DNA of 64,000 bases from Bacteroidota bacterium (GCA_016715505.1 JADJZY010000034.1:186001-250000); one strand, 5' to 3'; shown: positions 53,846-63,522, counted from the first letter of the stretch. Program-made: numbers and translations. The notes: generated by a model from the sequence alone, not told the origin.

Positions 53846-55456
53846 TTAATGTGAAGAAGAAACAAAATGTGCATTATCAATTTGATAGGATTCCTTAAAC
53901 CCATTTAATTGACAAGTAATTTTTTTCAAAGGTGCTTTAATATCCCGGAATTCCTTGATCAATTCCAGCACATCAAAATCAATGTATTTGGTGGCAGAGG
54001 CATCCACAATAACCGTTGAAGATTCCGGAAGTTGATCCAGGGTTTCGCGTATACTCGCTTTATTTAAAAACGAAACCTCCTCCGATAAATGAATGGTGAT
54101 TTTATCTCCATCATGAAAATTCTCGCGGTGGAAATAATAAGAGTTTTTTAGATTTTGATAGAGGATTCCAAAAAATGCGCCGAATAAACCAACCACCACT
54201 CCAATTAACAAACCTTCTCCTTTTACTGCCGGAATCAATCCAAACAAATCAATGGCTAATATGGTTGCAACAGTCATAAAAAATGGAATATACTGATACT
54301 TTCCATTTCCGACCATTTGCGTAAAAATGGAAAATTTACACAATTTATATCCGGTTAATAAAAGAATTGCTGCTAGAGCGGATAATGGAATTTTATTGAG
54401 CAATCCAGGTATTGCCACCACACAAAGAAGCAACAATACCCCATGAAAAATCGCAGATAGTTTCGACTTTGCACCAGCATTGATATTGGCCGAGCTTCGC
54501 ACGATGACGCTCGTTACAGGCAATCCGCCAATCAAAGCAGCTACGCTGTTACCGATACCCTGTGCCAATAACTCACGATTGGTATTGGTTACTTTTCGTT
54601 CCGGGTCAATATTATCTACTGCCTCAATACTCAACAAGGTTTCCAAAGAGGCAATCACTGCAATCATGATACCGGTAACGATCACTTTACCATTCAATAA
54701 TCCACTAAAATCAGGGAATGTAAAAAATCCTAAAAATTCTGATGGGCTAGACGCTACTTTTAAAGTAACAAGATGATCAGGCTGTATCAAATAATCACTT
54801 TGAATGGCCATGAGAAGTTCATTAAGAAGGATAGAAACAACCACAGCGACCAAAGCACCAGGCACAAAGGGTAATTTGTTTTTGATAAATGGCCTTTCCC
54901 AGATTAACATAATTACAATGGATATTAAACAAATGCCTGCCACTCCCAAATCCACATGTTGAAGGGGTTGAAAAATTTCGTGCATATCTCCAAAAGGCAT
55001 CAACTCTGTTAAATGACCTTCCTCATCCTTATCGTATCCAAGTGCATGAGGAATTTGTTTGGCGACAATGAGAATACCAATACTCGTCAACATTCCTTTA
55101 ATCACACTGCTCGGAAAATAGTTGGCGATGCCTCCTAATTTCACAAAACCCATCAGGATTTGTAGAACTCCTGCAATTAAAACCGCACAAAGAAACAAAC
55201 GAAAATCACCAATATTATGAATGGCGGCCAACACCAATGCAGCCAATCCGGCAGCTGGACCGCTTACACTCAAATTGGATGAACTCAACACCCCAATCAC
55301 TACTCCACCGACAATCCCGGAAATGATTCCGCTAAAAAAAGGTGCGCCCGAAGCCAGTGCAATCCCTAAACATAAAGGCAATGCAACCAGAAACACAACA
55401 ATACCTGCGGGAATATCATACCGCGCATGGGCAAACAATGATTTTTCATTTGACAT
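53846..55456 (-). CDS. SulP family anion (probable bicarbonate/sulfate) transporter
   Basis: A 536-residue membrane protein with 11-13 helices. The start DIPAGIVVFLVALPLCLGIALASGAP, the SGPAAGLAALV motif and IEAVDNIDPERKVTNTNREL...GLPVTSVIVRSSANINAG are SulP family hallmarks. A C-terminal STAS domain (about 435-525; STVIVDASATKYIDFDVLELI) faces the cytoplasm. Pairing with carbonic anhydrase 24 bp downstream suggests bicarbonate as substrate, but sequence alone cannot exclude sulfate. Confidence 0.93.
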   Translation of the reverse strand: MSNEKSLFAHARYDIPAGIVVFLVALPLCLGIALASGAPFFSGIISGIVGGVVIGVLSSSNLSVSGPAAGLAALVLAAIHNIGDFRLFLCAVLIAGVLQILMGFVKLGGIANYFPSSVIKGMLTSIGILIVAKQIPHALGYDKDEEGHLTELMPFGDMHEIFQPLQHVDLGVAGICLISIVIMLIWERPFIKNKLPFVPGALVAVVVSILLNELLMAIQSDYLIQPDHLVTLKVASSPSEFLGFFTFPDFSGLLNGKVIVTGIMIAVIASLETLLSIEAVDNIDPERKVTNTNRELLAQGIGNSVAALIGGLPVTSVIVRSSANINAGAKSKLSAIFHGVLLLLCVVAIPGLLNKIPLSALAAILLLTGYKLCKFSIFTQMVGNGKYQYIPFFMTVATILAIDLFGLIPAVKGEGLLIGVVVGLFGAFFGILYQNLKNSYYFHRENFHDGDKITIHLSEEVSFLNKASIRETLDQLPESSTVIVDASATKYIDFDVLELIKEFRDIKAPLKKITCQLNGFKESYQIDNAHFVSSSH

Positions 55457-55504
55457 AAATAGTTGAATAGAAAAAAATGAAAAATACGAAAGATCCCTGA
55501 AGGC

Positions 55505-55897
55505 TTAAACGATGCATTCAGGAGGCCAAATAATCCCTCCGAGATAAATATCATCTGTATCGAATGAGGACCTTTGCAAATAGTCCATGCAAGTTGAAAC
55601 AAACATGCTGGAGCGGATATAAAATGTATTAAAATGTTCCGTGTAAAAAGCATCCTCGTCTAAAGACTCCTTGGCTTCTTCGGTATCCTGATCAGCCTCT
55701 TCTTCGTTTTGAGTGGAATAATCTTGCTTTTCGGATTTTTCAAAAGATTGCAAACAAAAGGCTTCCCTGATTTGTTGTACAGCCGGAACACCCAATACGT
55801 AAAACAGAGCGATGTAAACAAGTACGATATGACGGAAACATTTCAACGTATGCAATAATAGATTATCTCTATGAATATTAAAAATGTTAATACCCAA
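55505..55897 (-). CDS. Small hypothetical membrane protein
   Basis: Up to 130 residues with one hydrophobic segment (HIVLVYIALFYVLGVPAV, about 23-41), an acidic middle (NEEEADQDTEEAKESLDEDA) and a C-terminus ending PPECIV. Its stop lies 48 bp before the SulP start in the same direction, so it may be part of that operon. No family is named, but single-helix proteins with an acidic middle and a PPE-type end are common in Bacteroidota. Confidence 0.62.
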   Translation of the reverse strand: MGINIFNIHRDNLLLHTLKCFRHIVLVYIALFYVLGVPAVQQIREAFCLQSFEKSEKQDYSTQNEEEADQDTEEAKESLDEDAFYTEHFNTFYIRSSMFVSTCMDYLQRSSFDTDDIYLGGIIWPPECIV

Positions 55898-55925
55898 AAC
55901 CTATCTTTTCGACAACAAGTTCGGA

Positions 55926-56537
55926 TTAAAACCATTTTGTCCAATATTTTTTGGCATATTTCCGATGAATCCATTGATTGACCTTATAGGTGGCTAAAGC
56001 TGAAGCACTCCCTAATACAGCCCCTGCCAAAACATCAGAAGGGTAATGCACACCCATGTGCAACCTTGAATAAGCCACGGCACCCGCCCAAAGATGTGCA
56101 GGCACCACAACATACCATTTCTTAAACTGCAAACTCAATGAAGTTGCTGTGACGAAAGCATTCGAAGTATGCCCGGAAGGAAAGGAATAATTTCTTTCAT
56201 ATTCCAATGGCGAAATAAATGAATACGTTTGAGCCGGTCGGGGGCGATTAACGATGCGTTTAATAATAAAGGTTGAGGCCGTATTCAATGCCAGCGCCAA
56301 AGACATATTGACGCCCTTTTTAAATAATTCAGGATCTCGTTTCATCCAGGAAGCAGCGCATACACCAAGCGGCAAACCAAAACCTATCACATACTCAGTA
56401 CTTGAAATAAAGCGCGCTGTCCCGTCCCATTGCTGATTTCTTTGCACATGAATGGATTTGAGCAATTCAATATCCGGATTTTGAGCAAGAATTCCAACCG
56501 CATTTACAAGCAACAATAAGCTTAAAAACAATCTCAT
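55926..56537 (-). CDS. PAP2 family phosphatase
   Basis: A 203-residue membrane phosphatase with a signal-like first segment. The three PAP2 catalytic motifs are present: KRIVNRPRPAQ (K-x6-RP), PSGHTSNAF (PSGH) and SRLHMGVHYPSDV (SR-x5-H-x3-D). Members remove phosphate from lipid phosphates such as undecaprenyl diphosphate or phosphatidic acid; substrate cannot be told from sequence. It lies just upstream of the acidic small protein, in the same direction. Confidence 0.92.
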   Translation of the reverse strand: MRLFLSLLLLVNAVGILAQNPDIELLKSIHVQRNQQWDGTARFISSTEYVIGFGLPLGVCAASWMKRDPELFKKGVNMSLALALNTASTFIIKRIVNRPRPAQTYSFISPLEYERNYSFPSGHTSNAFVTATSLSLQFKKWYVVVPAHLWAGAVAYSRLHMGVHYPSDVLAGAVLGSASALATYKVNQWIHRKYAKKYWTKWF

Positions 56538-56731
56538 TGGGTAAAATTACGATTTCCAACATACAAAAGGAGAACGACAAAAAGCCCTTCAGTAAAAATG
56601 TCCAATGCTCCCAACAATTTCCTTTTGAATGATTTATCGCGAGATCCCACAAATAGATTCGAAACTATTAAAAAATGTAGCAAAAAATTCATTTCAATAT
56701 TTTTTTGGGCGGATTTAAAAAGGTCTCAAAG

Positions 56732-56739
56732 TATCTTTA
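56732..56739 (+). promoter_or_regulatory. -7-like promoter box of the multiheme cytochrome gene
   Basis: TATCTTTA differs at the last base from TAnnTTTG. The ATG at 56744 is four bases after it, repeating the short-leader layout seen at guaB. Confidence 0.4.
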
Positions 56740-56743
56740 CATC

Positions 56744-58657
56744 ATGCGTTGGATGGGAATTGTATTATTTGCATTGGTGACTAGCATCTTGCTATTAACC
56801 CAATGTAACGATGAATCAGAAAAATCGCCATATCGAAATATTGACAACCCGGCTGCCAGTTATGTGGGCATGGAAACCTGCAAAAGTTGTCATTGGCAAG
56901 TGTATGAAAGTTTTATTAAAACAGGAATGGGGCAAAGCTGGGACATTGCGAGTCGTAAAAAAAGCGCTGCGGATTTTGACCCACACAAAGCATTGGTTTA
57001 TGACCAACATAAAGACTTATACTATAAACCATTTTGGGAAAACGACAGCCTCTATATCCTTGAGTTTCGTTTATCGGGCAATGATACCATACACCGGCGC
57101 TTGGAAAAAGTGAGCTATATTGTTGGCAGCGGTCAACATACCAACTCCCACATTATTGATATCAATGGATATTTATTTCAGGCACCTATCACGTATTATA
57201 CACAAAAAGGAAAATGGGATTTAGCACCAGGATTTGAAAACGGTCAAAACAGCCGATTCGATCGAAAAATAGAACTCGAATGTATGAGCTGCCACAATGG
57301 TTATCCTGATTTCGTCGAAGAGAGTTTGAATCAGTATCAAACCGTTCAGCGTGGCATCGATTGCGAAAGATGCCATGGCCCCGGAAGCATTCATGTAGCT
57401 GAAAAAAAATCAGGCCAGATCATTGACACTTCTCAAGGACCTGATTACAGTATTGTTAATCCAAGACGTTTAAGCACCGAAGCTCAAAACAATCTTTGTC
57501 AAAGATGCCACTTACAAGGTGTGGCGGTATTAAACGATGGCAAAAGCTTTTTTGATTTTTTGCCTTCGCAGAAACTCAGTCATAGTATGCATGTGTTTAT
57601 GCCGCAGTACAGCGGTTCTGAAAATCATATGATCATGGCCAGTCATGTGGAACGAATGAAAATGAGTGCTTGTTATCTCAATTCAGGAAAAATGAGTTGT
57701 ATTACTTGCCACAATCCACATGTGAGTGTGAAAGAAACCCCCAATAGCCAATACCTGAATGCATGTAAAAATTGTCATAGCAGCAAAGATTGTTTGGCCC
57801 CGGCTGCCGACAGAAACGCCAATGAAGATAATTGTGTGCAATGCCATATGCCTAAAAATGGAAGCATTGATATCCCGCATGTAGCTGTCACCGATCATTA
57901 TATACGGCGCAAACCCAATAGCGATCAAGAACTAAAAGAAACCGTAAAATTTATTGCCATGCGCTGTTACAATAGTGATGAGGTGGACGAGCGAACAAGG
58001 GCCCGATCGTTTATGGAATTTCATGAACGTTATGAGCCTGCAAAAATATTTTTGGATAGCGCAAAAAAGTATTTGCTTTCGGCCCAGGTGAAACAAACAG
58101 AAGCGGATTGGATCCGTTTATTGTTTTTACAAAAATCATTTAACGAAATCATTCAATTATCCGATTTACCCCAAGCTGAAAAAATTCAAGATGCATGGAC
58201 GGCCTATCGTATAGGTGAAGCTTATTTATCTGCACAAAACTTTGCACAGGCCATTCAATATTTGTCGCGTGCTTGTGATCTCAAGCCAAAGGCCCTCGAT
58301 TTCCAGAGTAAGCTTTCAACTGCTTATGGCTTATCAGGCAATCAGAACATGTCAGAAAAAGTCAGCTTGTTTATACTCAGTCAACATCCTCGTTACGCCA
58401 TGGCTCTCTTTAACTTAGGTGTGATTGCGATGCAAAGGCAGAACCTGCAAAGCGCTGAAAAATATTTAAATCAAGCGATGCAGGCCAATCCCGATCATGT
58501 ACAAACCTTGGTAAATTATGCGGTAGTATTGTATCAACAAAACCGAAAATCCGGAATCAAACAATTGCTGGAACGAGCTTTAAAACTGGAACCGGACAAT
58601 CAACAAATTCAGATGATGCTCAAAGATTTGGGACAATCCACCACTAAGCCATTTTAA
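56744..58657 (+). CDS. Seven-heme cytochrome c lipoprotein with TPR repeats
   Basis: A 637-residue protein. The ATG at 56744 gives a lipoprotein signal (MRWMGIVLFALVTSILLLTQ then Cys21); a longer frame starting at a TTG would bury it. Seven CxxCH heme-binding motifs follow: CKSCH (46-50), CMSCH, CERCH, CQRCH, CITCH, CKNCH and CVQCH. The C-terminal 170 residues hold about four TPR units (YRIGEAYLSAQNFAQAIQYL, LFNLGVIAMQRQNLQSAEKY). It resembles the cytochrome c-554/NrfB-like proteins with fused TPRs found in Bacteroidota. An electron-carrier or redox role outside the inner membrane is likely; the substrate is unknown. Confidence 0.88.
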   Translation: MRWMGIVLFALVTSILLLTQCNDESEKSPYRNIDNPAASYVGMETCKSCHWQVYESFIKTGMGQSWDIASRKKSAADFDPHKALVYDQHKDLYYKPFWENDSLYILEFRLSGNDTIHRRLEKVSYIVGSGQHTNSHIIDINGYLFQAPITYYTQKGKWDLAPGFENGQNSRFDRKIELECMSCHNGYPDFVEESLNQYQTVQRGIDCERCHGPGSIHVAEKKSGQIIDTSQGPDYSIVNPRRLSTEAQNNLCQRCHLQGVAVLNDGKSFFDFLPSQKLSHSMHVFMPQYSGSENHMIMASHVERMKMSACYLNSGKMSCITCHNPHVSVKETPNSQYLNACKNCHSSKDCLAPAADRNANEDNCVQCHMPKNGSIDIPHVAVTDHYIRRKPNSDQELKETVKFIAMRCYNSDEVDERTRARSFMEFHERYEPAKIFLDSAKKYLLSAQVKQTEADWIRLLFLQKSFNEIIQLSDLPQAEKIQDAWTAYRIGEAYLSAQNFAQAIQYLSRACDLKPKALDFQSKLSTAYGLSGNQNMSEKVSLFILSQHPRYAMALFNLGVIAMQRQNLQSAEKYLNQAMQANPDHVQTLVNYAVVLYQQNRKSGIKQLLERALKLEPDNQQIQMMLKDLGQSTTKPF

Positions 58658-60095
58658 CAAGGGTCGAATCAATAATTTTTAATTCCCATGCTTTGGATTC
58701 TTCAAGAATTTTCTCGGCTTCAGCAATGAGTTCTTTTGCCGTGACCTGATCTTTTAATCCGCCTGCATTGATACGAACATTCAAATAAGCCCCATATATT
58801 GCGCTGCGGGTACATAATGCTCCAACTGCCGCATCCGTGACACTATTGGGATTGCCTTCATTCACCATAGCCTCTGCGATTGGATAAATTTCCCGACAAA
58901 CCTGCATCGTTTTTAATGGAATTTGCGTGGCATATAAAGTTGCGGCCTGAATAGCAGCCGAACGTTCCGCCTTTTCAGCATCACTGCCTTTTGGTAAGGA
59001 AAAAGCATTCATGATTTTATTAAAGGCCTGGGTATCTTCATCAACAAGATGTAATAATTCATCTTTGAGTTGTTGACCTTTTTCCGCAAACTCACTGAAA
59101 TAATTCCAACGATCGTCCCAGCCTTTTTTATGGCTGCTTAAATTAGCCACCATACTTGCCAGGCTGGCACCCAAAGCACCCATATAGGCACTAATACTAC
59201 CTCCACCGGGTGCAGCACTTTCACTGGCTGTTTCATTGGCAAAAGCCACCAAATTCATATCTACCAAGCGTTTTACGCCTTTTTCGCGCATCACATATTC
59301 GATAATTTTTTTATCAGGATCAAAAGGACCTAATTCATCCAATCCCATACTCTTGATAGCAATCCGTATAATTTCATCTTCCGAAATTCCGCAACTACGT
59401 CGTTGTTTGGCTAAGAAGTACTTTCCGGCATCCAGCATCGCTTTTAAAGGAACCAAACCCACCAACTCACTCCCTGTTACCCGCATGCCTCTGGCGTGGG
59501 CACGTTCTACAGCCTGATCAAAGGCAATATGCAATGGCGTGATTTGAATATTGGTCAGATTCATACTGATTTGAGCAATGCCATATTCCTCAATAAACCA
59601 ACCAATCGCCTTGACACTTTTCAAAAGTCCGGGTTCCCTAACTTCTTGTCCATTTTCATCCAACACTTTTTTACCATTGACCTCCTTCACGCGACCATTT
59701 TCACGCAAATCAAAAGCAACACTATTCGCTCTTCGGGTAGAAGTGGTATTGAGATTAACATTATAAGCCACTAAAAAATCGCGGGCACCAATAACGGTAG
59801 CACCACTTTGAGGATTAAAGGTGGCCTCTCCAAAATCTGGTTTCCATTCTGCTTGTGCCAGTTTTTCCTTGAGCCCTTCGTATTCACCGGCCCGAATATT
59901 CGCCAGATTGGTTCTTTCTGGTTTGGTAGCAGCTGCTTCGTAGAGGTATACCGGGATATTCAATTCCTCACCCACCCTTTTGGCCAATTTTCGCGCATAG
60001 GCCACGGTTTCCTCCATACTTATTCCACTGATAGGGATAAAAGGACAAACATCTGTAGCCCCCATGCGAGGATGCTCACCCCGATGTTGACGCAT
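58644..60095 (-). CDS. ftcD: Glutamate formimidoyltransferase/cyclodeaminase, C-terminal part
   Basis: A 483-codon frame comprising most of FTCD. It has the rest of the formimidoyltransferase domains (HRGEHPRMGATDVCPFIPI, with the catalytic His region, to ISMNLTNIQITPLH) and the C-terminal cyclodeaminase (ANETASESAAPGGGSISAYMGALGASLASMVANLS). FTCD moves the formimino group of formiminoglutamate to tetrahydrofolate in histidine breakdown and then releases ammonia. The start of the gene is in the 60101-60319 frame. The stop overlaps the convergent cytochrome gene by 14 bp. Confidence 0.9.
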   Translation of the reverse strand: MRQHRGEHPRMGATDVCPFIPISGISMEETVAYARKLAKRVGEELNIPVYLYEAAATKPERTNLANIRAGEYEGLKEKLAQAEWKPDFGEATFNPQSGATVIGARDFLVAYNVNLNTTSTRRANSVAFDLRENGRVKEVNGKKVLDENGQEVREPGLLKSVKAIGWFIEEYGIAQISMNLTNIQITPLHIAFDQAVERAHARGMRVTGSELVGLVPLKAMLDAGKYFLAKQRRSCGISEDEIIRIAIKSMGLDELGPFDPDKKIIEYVMREKGVKRLVDMNLVAFANETASESAAPGGGSISAYMGALGASLASMVANLSSHKKGWDDRWNYFSEFAEKGQQLKDELLHLVDEDTQAFNKIMNAFSLPKGSDAEKAERSAAIQAATLYATQIPLKTMQVCREIYPIAEAMVNEGNPNSVTDAAVGALCTRSAIYGAYLNVRINAGGLKDQVTAKELIAEAEKILEESKAWELKIIDSTLVKMA

Positions 60096-60100
60096 ATCTA

Positions 60101-60319
60101 TTAATTCAGCAGCTTTTGAATAGCCCGAAATGCTGCCTCAACCACTGGATCCGGCTCACCCACGAAAGTGACCACCGTGCGATTGGTCGCCTTTCCGGGA
60201 TCCACGTCCAACAAGGTAACGCCTTCTACTTGTTCGATTTCAGCCGTAATTTGTCGGATGATATCCATATTCACGCCTTCACTAAAATTCGGCACACATT
60301 CAATTAATGCTTTGCTCAT
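60101..60319 (-). CDS. ftcD: Glutamate formimidoyltransferase/cyclodeaminase, N-terminal part
   Basis: A 72-codon frame with MSKALIECVPNFSEGVNMDI, the classical FTCD start, running to FRAIQK. It then stops after LLN because the A4 run (plus strand T4 at about 60113-60116) is one base short; with five A the protein continues AAELIDMRQHRGEHP into the 58644-60095 frame. The complete gene 58644-60319 would encode about 558 residues. Confidence 0.88.
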   Translation of the reverse strand: MSKALIECVPNFSEGVNMDIIRQITAEIEQVEGVTLLDVDPGKATNRTVVTFVGEPDPVVEAAFRAIQKLLN

Positions 60320-60493
60320 GAGATTGGTTTAAGGCTGCGAAATTAGTAGAATTCCAATTAAGTCAATTCAAAAGTGTCGAGTTGCAAGAATGAATCATTC
60401 AACCCACTCTCCTTCAAATGCATCATACAATGATGAGAAGCCTAAATCTGCTTTCAATTTCAGGCATTGCAGCGCACATCCAATGACTCCGAG

Positions 60494-60501
60494 TATCTTT
60501 G
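60494..60501 (+). promoter_or_regulatory. -7 promoter box of pyk
   Basis: TATCTTTG fits TAnnTTTG. A TTG at 60467-60469 lies 24 bases upstream, a little far. The leader to the pyk ATG would be about 105 bases, longer than for the other genes here. Confidence 0.5.
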
Positions 60502-60610
60502 CACGAAGCTTCCATGTACTAACACCCCAATTCGAAGGAGAAAAGAAAAAATATACCCGGTCACAAAGTATTCATTTGGGTGTAATCCTGAATTGACTGA
60601 ACTTCGCAAG

Positions 60611-62044
60611 ATGTTTGAACGTAAAATACAAAAAACCAAAATCATCGCAACGGTAGGTCCGGCTTGCAATACATACGACAAAATCATGCAATTGGTACAC
60701 GCCGGCGTGGATGTTTTCAGGCTGAATTTTTCACATGGCACACATGAGGATCATGCACAGGTCATCCGTATCATAGAAAAGATCAATGAAGAATACCCTT
60801 TCAATATTGCCGTATTAGCCGATTTGCAAGGACCCAAACTCAGAATTGGACAGGTTGAAAACAATGGGGTGATGCTGGAAGAAGGACAAACCCTCATTTT
60901 TACCGGAGAGCCTTGTATCGGTACAAAGGAGAAAGTGTATATCTCTTATCCGGATTTTCATAAGGATGTGAAACCGGGTGAAAAGATTTTAATTGATGAT
61001 GGCAAAATTGAAGTTCAAATTTTATCCATCCATGAAAACCATGATGTGAGTGCCATTGTTACTACGCCTGGTTTACTCAGTTCAAAAAAAGGAATTAATC
61101 TGCCCCAGACAAAAATTTCATTACCTGCACTCACTGAAAAAGATTTGAAGGACATGGAGTTTTTGATTAGTCAGAATATCGATTGGGTAGCACTATCTTT
61201 TGTCCGACAGGCCAGAGATATAGAAGATCTTCGGAATCGTTTAAAATCCAAAGGAAGTAATGCCAAAATCATCGCTAAAATTGAAAAGCCGGAAGCATTG
61301 GATCATTTGAGAGAAATCATTTTGGCCAGCGATGCCATCATGGTTGCCCGGGGCGATTTGGGCGTTGAACTCCCAGTTGAGCAAATACCCATGATACAAA
61401 AAACCATCATCCGTAAATGTATTCATCGGGCAAAACCAGTCATCATTGCCACCCAAATGATGGAGAGTATGATTGATCGGGTTAAACCGAACCGAAGTGA
61501 AATAACCGATGTGGCCAATGCTGTATTGGAAGGTGCGGATGCTGTCATGCTCAGTGGAGAAACAGCGATGGGCGATCATCCGGCCTTAGTGGTTGAAACC
61601 ATGAGTCGCATTATCGCAGAGGTGGAAAAAGAAGAAATCATTTACAACCGAAATTTAATTCCCCAAAGTCATTCACCCTCTTTTCTATCAGATGCACTTT
61701 GTTACAATGCCTGTAAAATTGCAGATGATGTAAATGCTGCTGCCATTCTTGGTATGACCCAAAGTGGATATACCGGTTTTATGCTGTCCAGTTTCCGCCC
61801 TAAATCGAGTTTATTTATTTTTACTAAAACGAAGTCACTGGTGAATCAGCTCAGTTTAAGTTGGGGCGTACAGGCCTTTTATTACGATAAAGAACAAAGC
61901 CTGGATGATATCATCGAAGATCAAATTGTTTTTTTAAAGGAAAAACAACTACTCAAAGAAGGAGATGTTATTATCAATACCGGTAGCACTCCGGTGCAGG
62001 AACATTTACCGACCAACCTGATAAAAATTACGCAAATTCAATAG
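60611..62044 (+). CDS. pyk: Pyruvate kinase
   Basis: A 477-residue glycolytic enzyme converting phosphoenolpyruvate and ADP to pyruvate and ATP. Motifs: KTKIIATVGPACN start, FRLNFSHGTHEDH (phosphate and K+ site), IIAKIEKPEALDHL with the catalytic Lys, VARGDLGVELP and MMESMIDRVKPNRSEITDVANAVLEGADAVMLSGETAMG. The ATG at 60611 begins the conserved part; the frame upstream to 60467 would add 48 unrelated residues. The next gene starts one base after the stop. Confidence 0.96.
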   Translation: MFERKIQKTKIIATVGPACNTYDKIMQLVHAGVDVFRLNFSHGTHEDHAQVIRIIEKINEEYPFNIAVLADLQGPKLRIGQVENNGVMLEEGQTLIFTGEPCIGTKEKVYISYPDFHKDVKPGEKILIDDGKIEVQILSIHENHDVSAIVTTPGLLSSKKGINLPQTKISLPALTEKDLKDMEFLISQNIDWVALSFVRQARDIEDLRNRLKSKGSNAKIIAKIEKPEALDHLREIILASDAIMVARGDLGVELPVEQIPMIQKTIIRKCIHRAKPVIIATQMMESMIDRVKPNRSEITDVANAVLEGADAVMLSGETAMGDHPALVVETMSRIIAEVEKEEIIYNRNLIPQSHSPSFLSDALCYNACKIADDVNAAAILGMTQSGYTGFMLSSFRPKSSLFIFTKTKSLVNQLSLSWGVQAFYYDKEQSLDDIIEDQIVFLKEKQLLKEGDVIINTGSTPVQEHLPTNLIKITQIQ

Positions 62045-62045
62045 G

Positions 62046-62774
62046 GTGGATTTAAGGGAAACAGCGCAACATATTGATCAGGGTAAACATTGGTATTATC
62101 AAAGTAAAAAAATACCCTTACATCAGTATTTTTCAGCGCTTTCAAAAAATGGTATTCAAAACATCATTGACATAGGTGCGGGTACCGGTTTCTTTTCTAA
62201 AGATCTGTTCCAATATTTCCCCAATCAGATTCATCAAATACAATGTGTGGACACGGGTTATGATGAACCTTATTGTATTGAACATTCCAATGCAAGCATC
62301 AAGTATACAAATACTTTAAATGAATCTTTTGATCATTCGCTAGTTGTGCTCATGGATGTATTGGAACATATAGAAGATGAAGATGCCTTTCTAAAAAGTA
62401 TTTTATCTAAAGAAAATGGACACAATTTTTTCTTTTTGACTGTTCCTGCCTTTCAGGTACTTTGGAGTGGGCATGATGATTATCTACTCCACTATCGGCG
62501 TTACACCATTGCCAGTTTGAAAAAAGTATTAATCCGCAATGGTTTCAAAATCGACCGGATGTATTATATGTATGGGAGCCTATTCCCCTTGGTTTGGTTG
62601 CGGAGAAAACTTTTCGCACAAAACAAAAACGTCCAACATTCTGATTTAAAACCATTGCCCAATTGGCTGAATTTTTTATTGTTGAAATATGCTTCCTTTG
62701 AAAATCGTTTTGCGCGATTCAATCGATTATTTGGAATTACCTGTGTGGCTGAGGGCAAATTATCAATTATTTAG
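62046..62774 (+). CDS. Class I SAM-dependent methyltransferase
   Basis: A 242-residue protein with IIDIGAGTGFFSKDL as the SAM-binding motif I, DTGYDE as motif post-I and VVLMDVLEHIEDEDAFL as motif II/III. The LLHYRRYTIASLKKVLIRNGFKI segment places it in the family often found beside glycosyltransferases. The start is a GTG one base after the pyk stop, so the two are coupled. It converges with the GT2 gene, overlapping by 8 bp. Confidence 0.87.
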   Translation: MDLRETAQHIDQGKHWYYQSKKIPLHQYFSALSKNGIQNIIDIGAGTGFFSKDLFQYFPNQIHQIQCVDTGYDEPYCIEHSNASIKYTNTLNESFDHSLVVLMDVLEHIEDEDAFLKSILSKENGHNFFFLTVPAFQVLWSGHDDYLLHYRRYTIASLKKVLIRNGFKIDRMYYMYGSLFPLVWLRRKLFAQNKNVQHSDLKPLPNWLNFLLLKYASFENRFARFNRLFGITCVAEGKLSII

Positions 62775-63513
62775 GACTATTCCTGTTGTTCTCTTTTTTC
62801 ATCATGTGCTGAATCTGCAAAACTTCTTTGAACATTCGAAAACTATCCTTCCAAACCACCACCTTACTCCCTTCAACAGCCTGCCAATGCAGAGGCATTT
62901 CTTTTACCTTCATTTGCATTTTTTTTGCCCGACATAAAACCTCCACATCATGTGCCCAACCCATGGTTTTAAGTTGGGTGAAAATTTCCTGGGCTAGTTT
63001 ATTCGGGTAAAGTTTAAATCCGCATTGGGTATCTTTAAAATGCAAACCGGTTATCCATCGAATGATGCGGTTAAACCAGTTTCCAATCCATTTCCTGAGT
63101 GGGAATTCGCGGATGATCGATTCTTTTAACTCCCTCGAACCAATTAAAATTTCATCCTGTTTAAATCCGGTATTTAAAACCCACCATCGGTTTAATTCTT
63201 CAGGCGAAGTAGACATATCCGCATCGAGTGTTAAAATAAAATCGCCTTTGCAATGAGGGATCCCTCTTTGAATTGCACCGCCTTTACCGGTATTCTGCTG
63301 AGTAATTATTTGTATCTGCCAGGAAGCTCCACATTGGTCTTTCCAATTTTCAAGTATGGGCAATGTATCATCCTTGCTTCCGTCATTCACTATCACTACT
63401 TCAAACGGTCCTTTCCATTCACGCTTAAATTGTGTTATTCCCTCTATCAATAAATGACAACGGGAAGACTCATTATAACAAGGAATGAGTAGAGAAATAA
63501 AAGGAAAAACCAT
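62767..63513 (-). CDS. Family 2 glycosyltransferase (polyprenol-phosphate sugar transferase-like)
   Basis: A 248-residue GT-A fold transferase. SLLIPCYNES opens the nucleotide-sugar domain, VVIVNDGSKDDT follows, and LTLDADMSTSPEEL holds the DxD metal site. The pattern GKGGAIQRGI and FKDTQCGFKLYP is typical of DPG/DPM synthase-like enzymes that transfer glucose or mannose to a polyprenyl phosphate. The ATG of MVFPFISLLI (63513) is preferred to the one three codons upstream. With the adjacent methyltransferase it may serve surface glycan synthesis. Confidence 0.9.
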   Translation of the reverse strand: MVFPFISLLIPCYNESSRCHLLIEGITQFKREWKGPFEVVIVNDGSKDDTLPILENWKDQCGASWQIQIITQQNTGKGGAIQRGIPHCKGDFILTLDADMSTSPEELNRWWVLNTGFKQDEILIGSRELKESIIREFPLRKWIGNWFNRIIRWITGLHFKDTQCGFKLYPNKLAQEIFTQLKTMGWAHDVEVLCRAKKMQMKVKEMPLHWQAVEGSKVVVWKDSFRMFKEVLQIQHMMKKENNRNSPK

Positions 63514-63522
63514 GAACGACAA

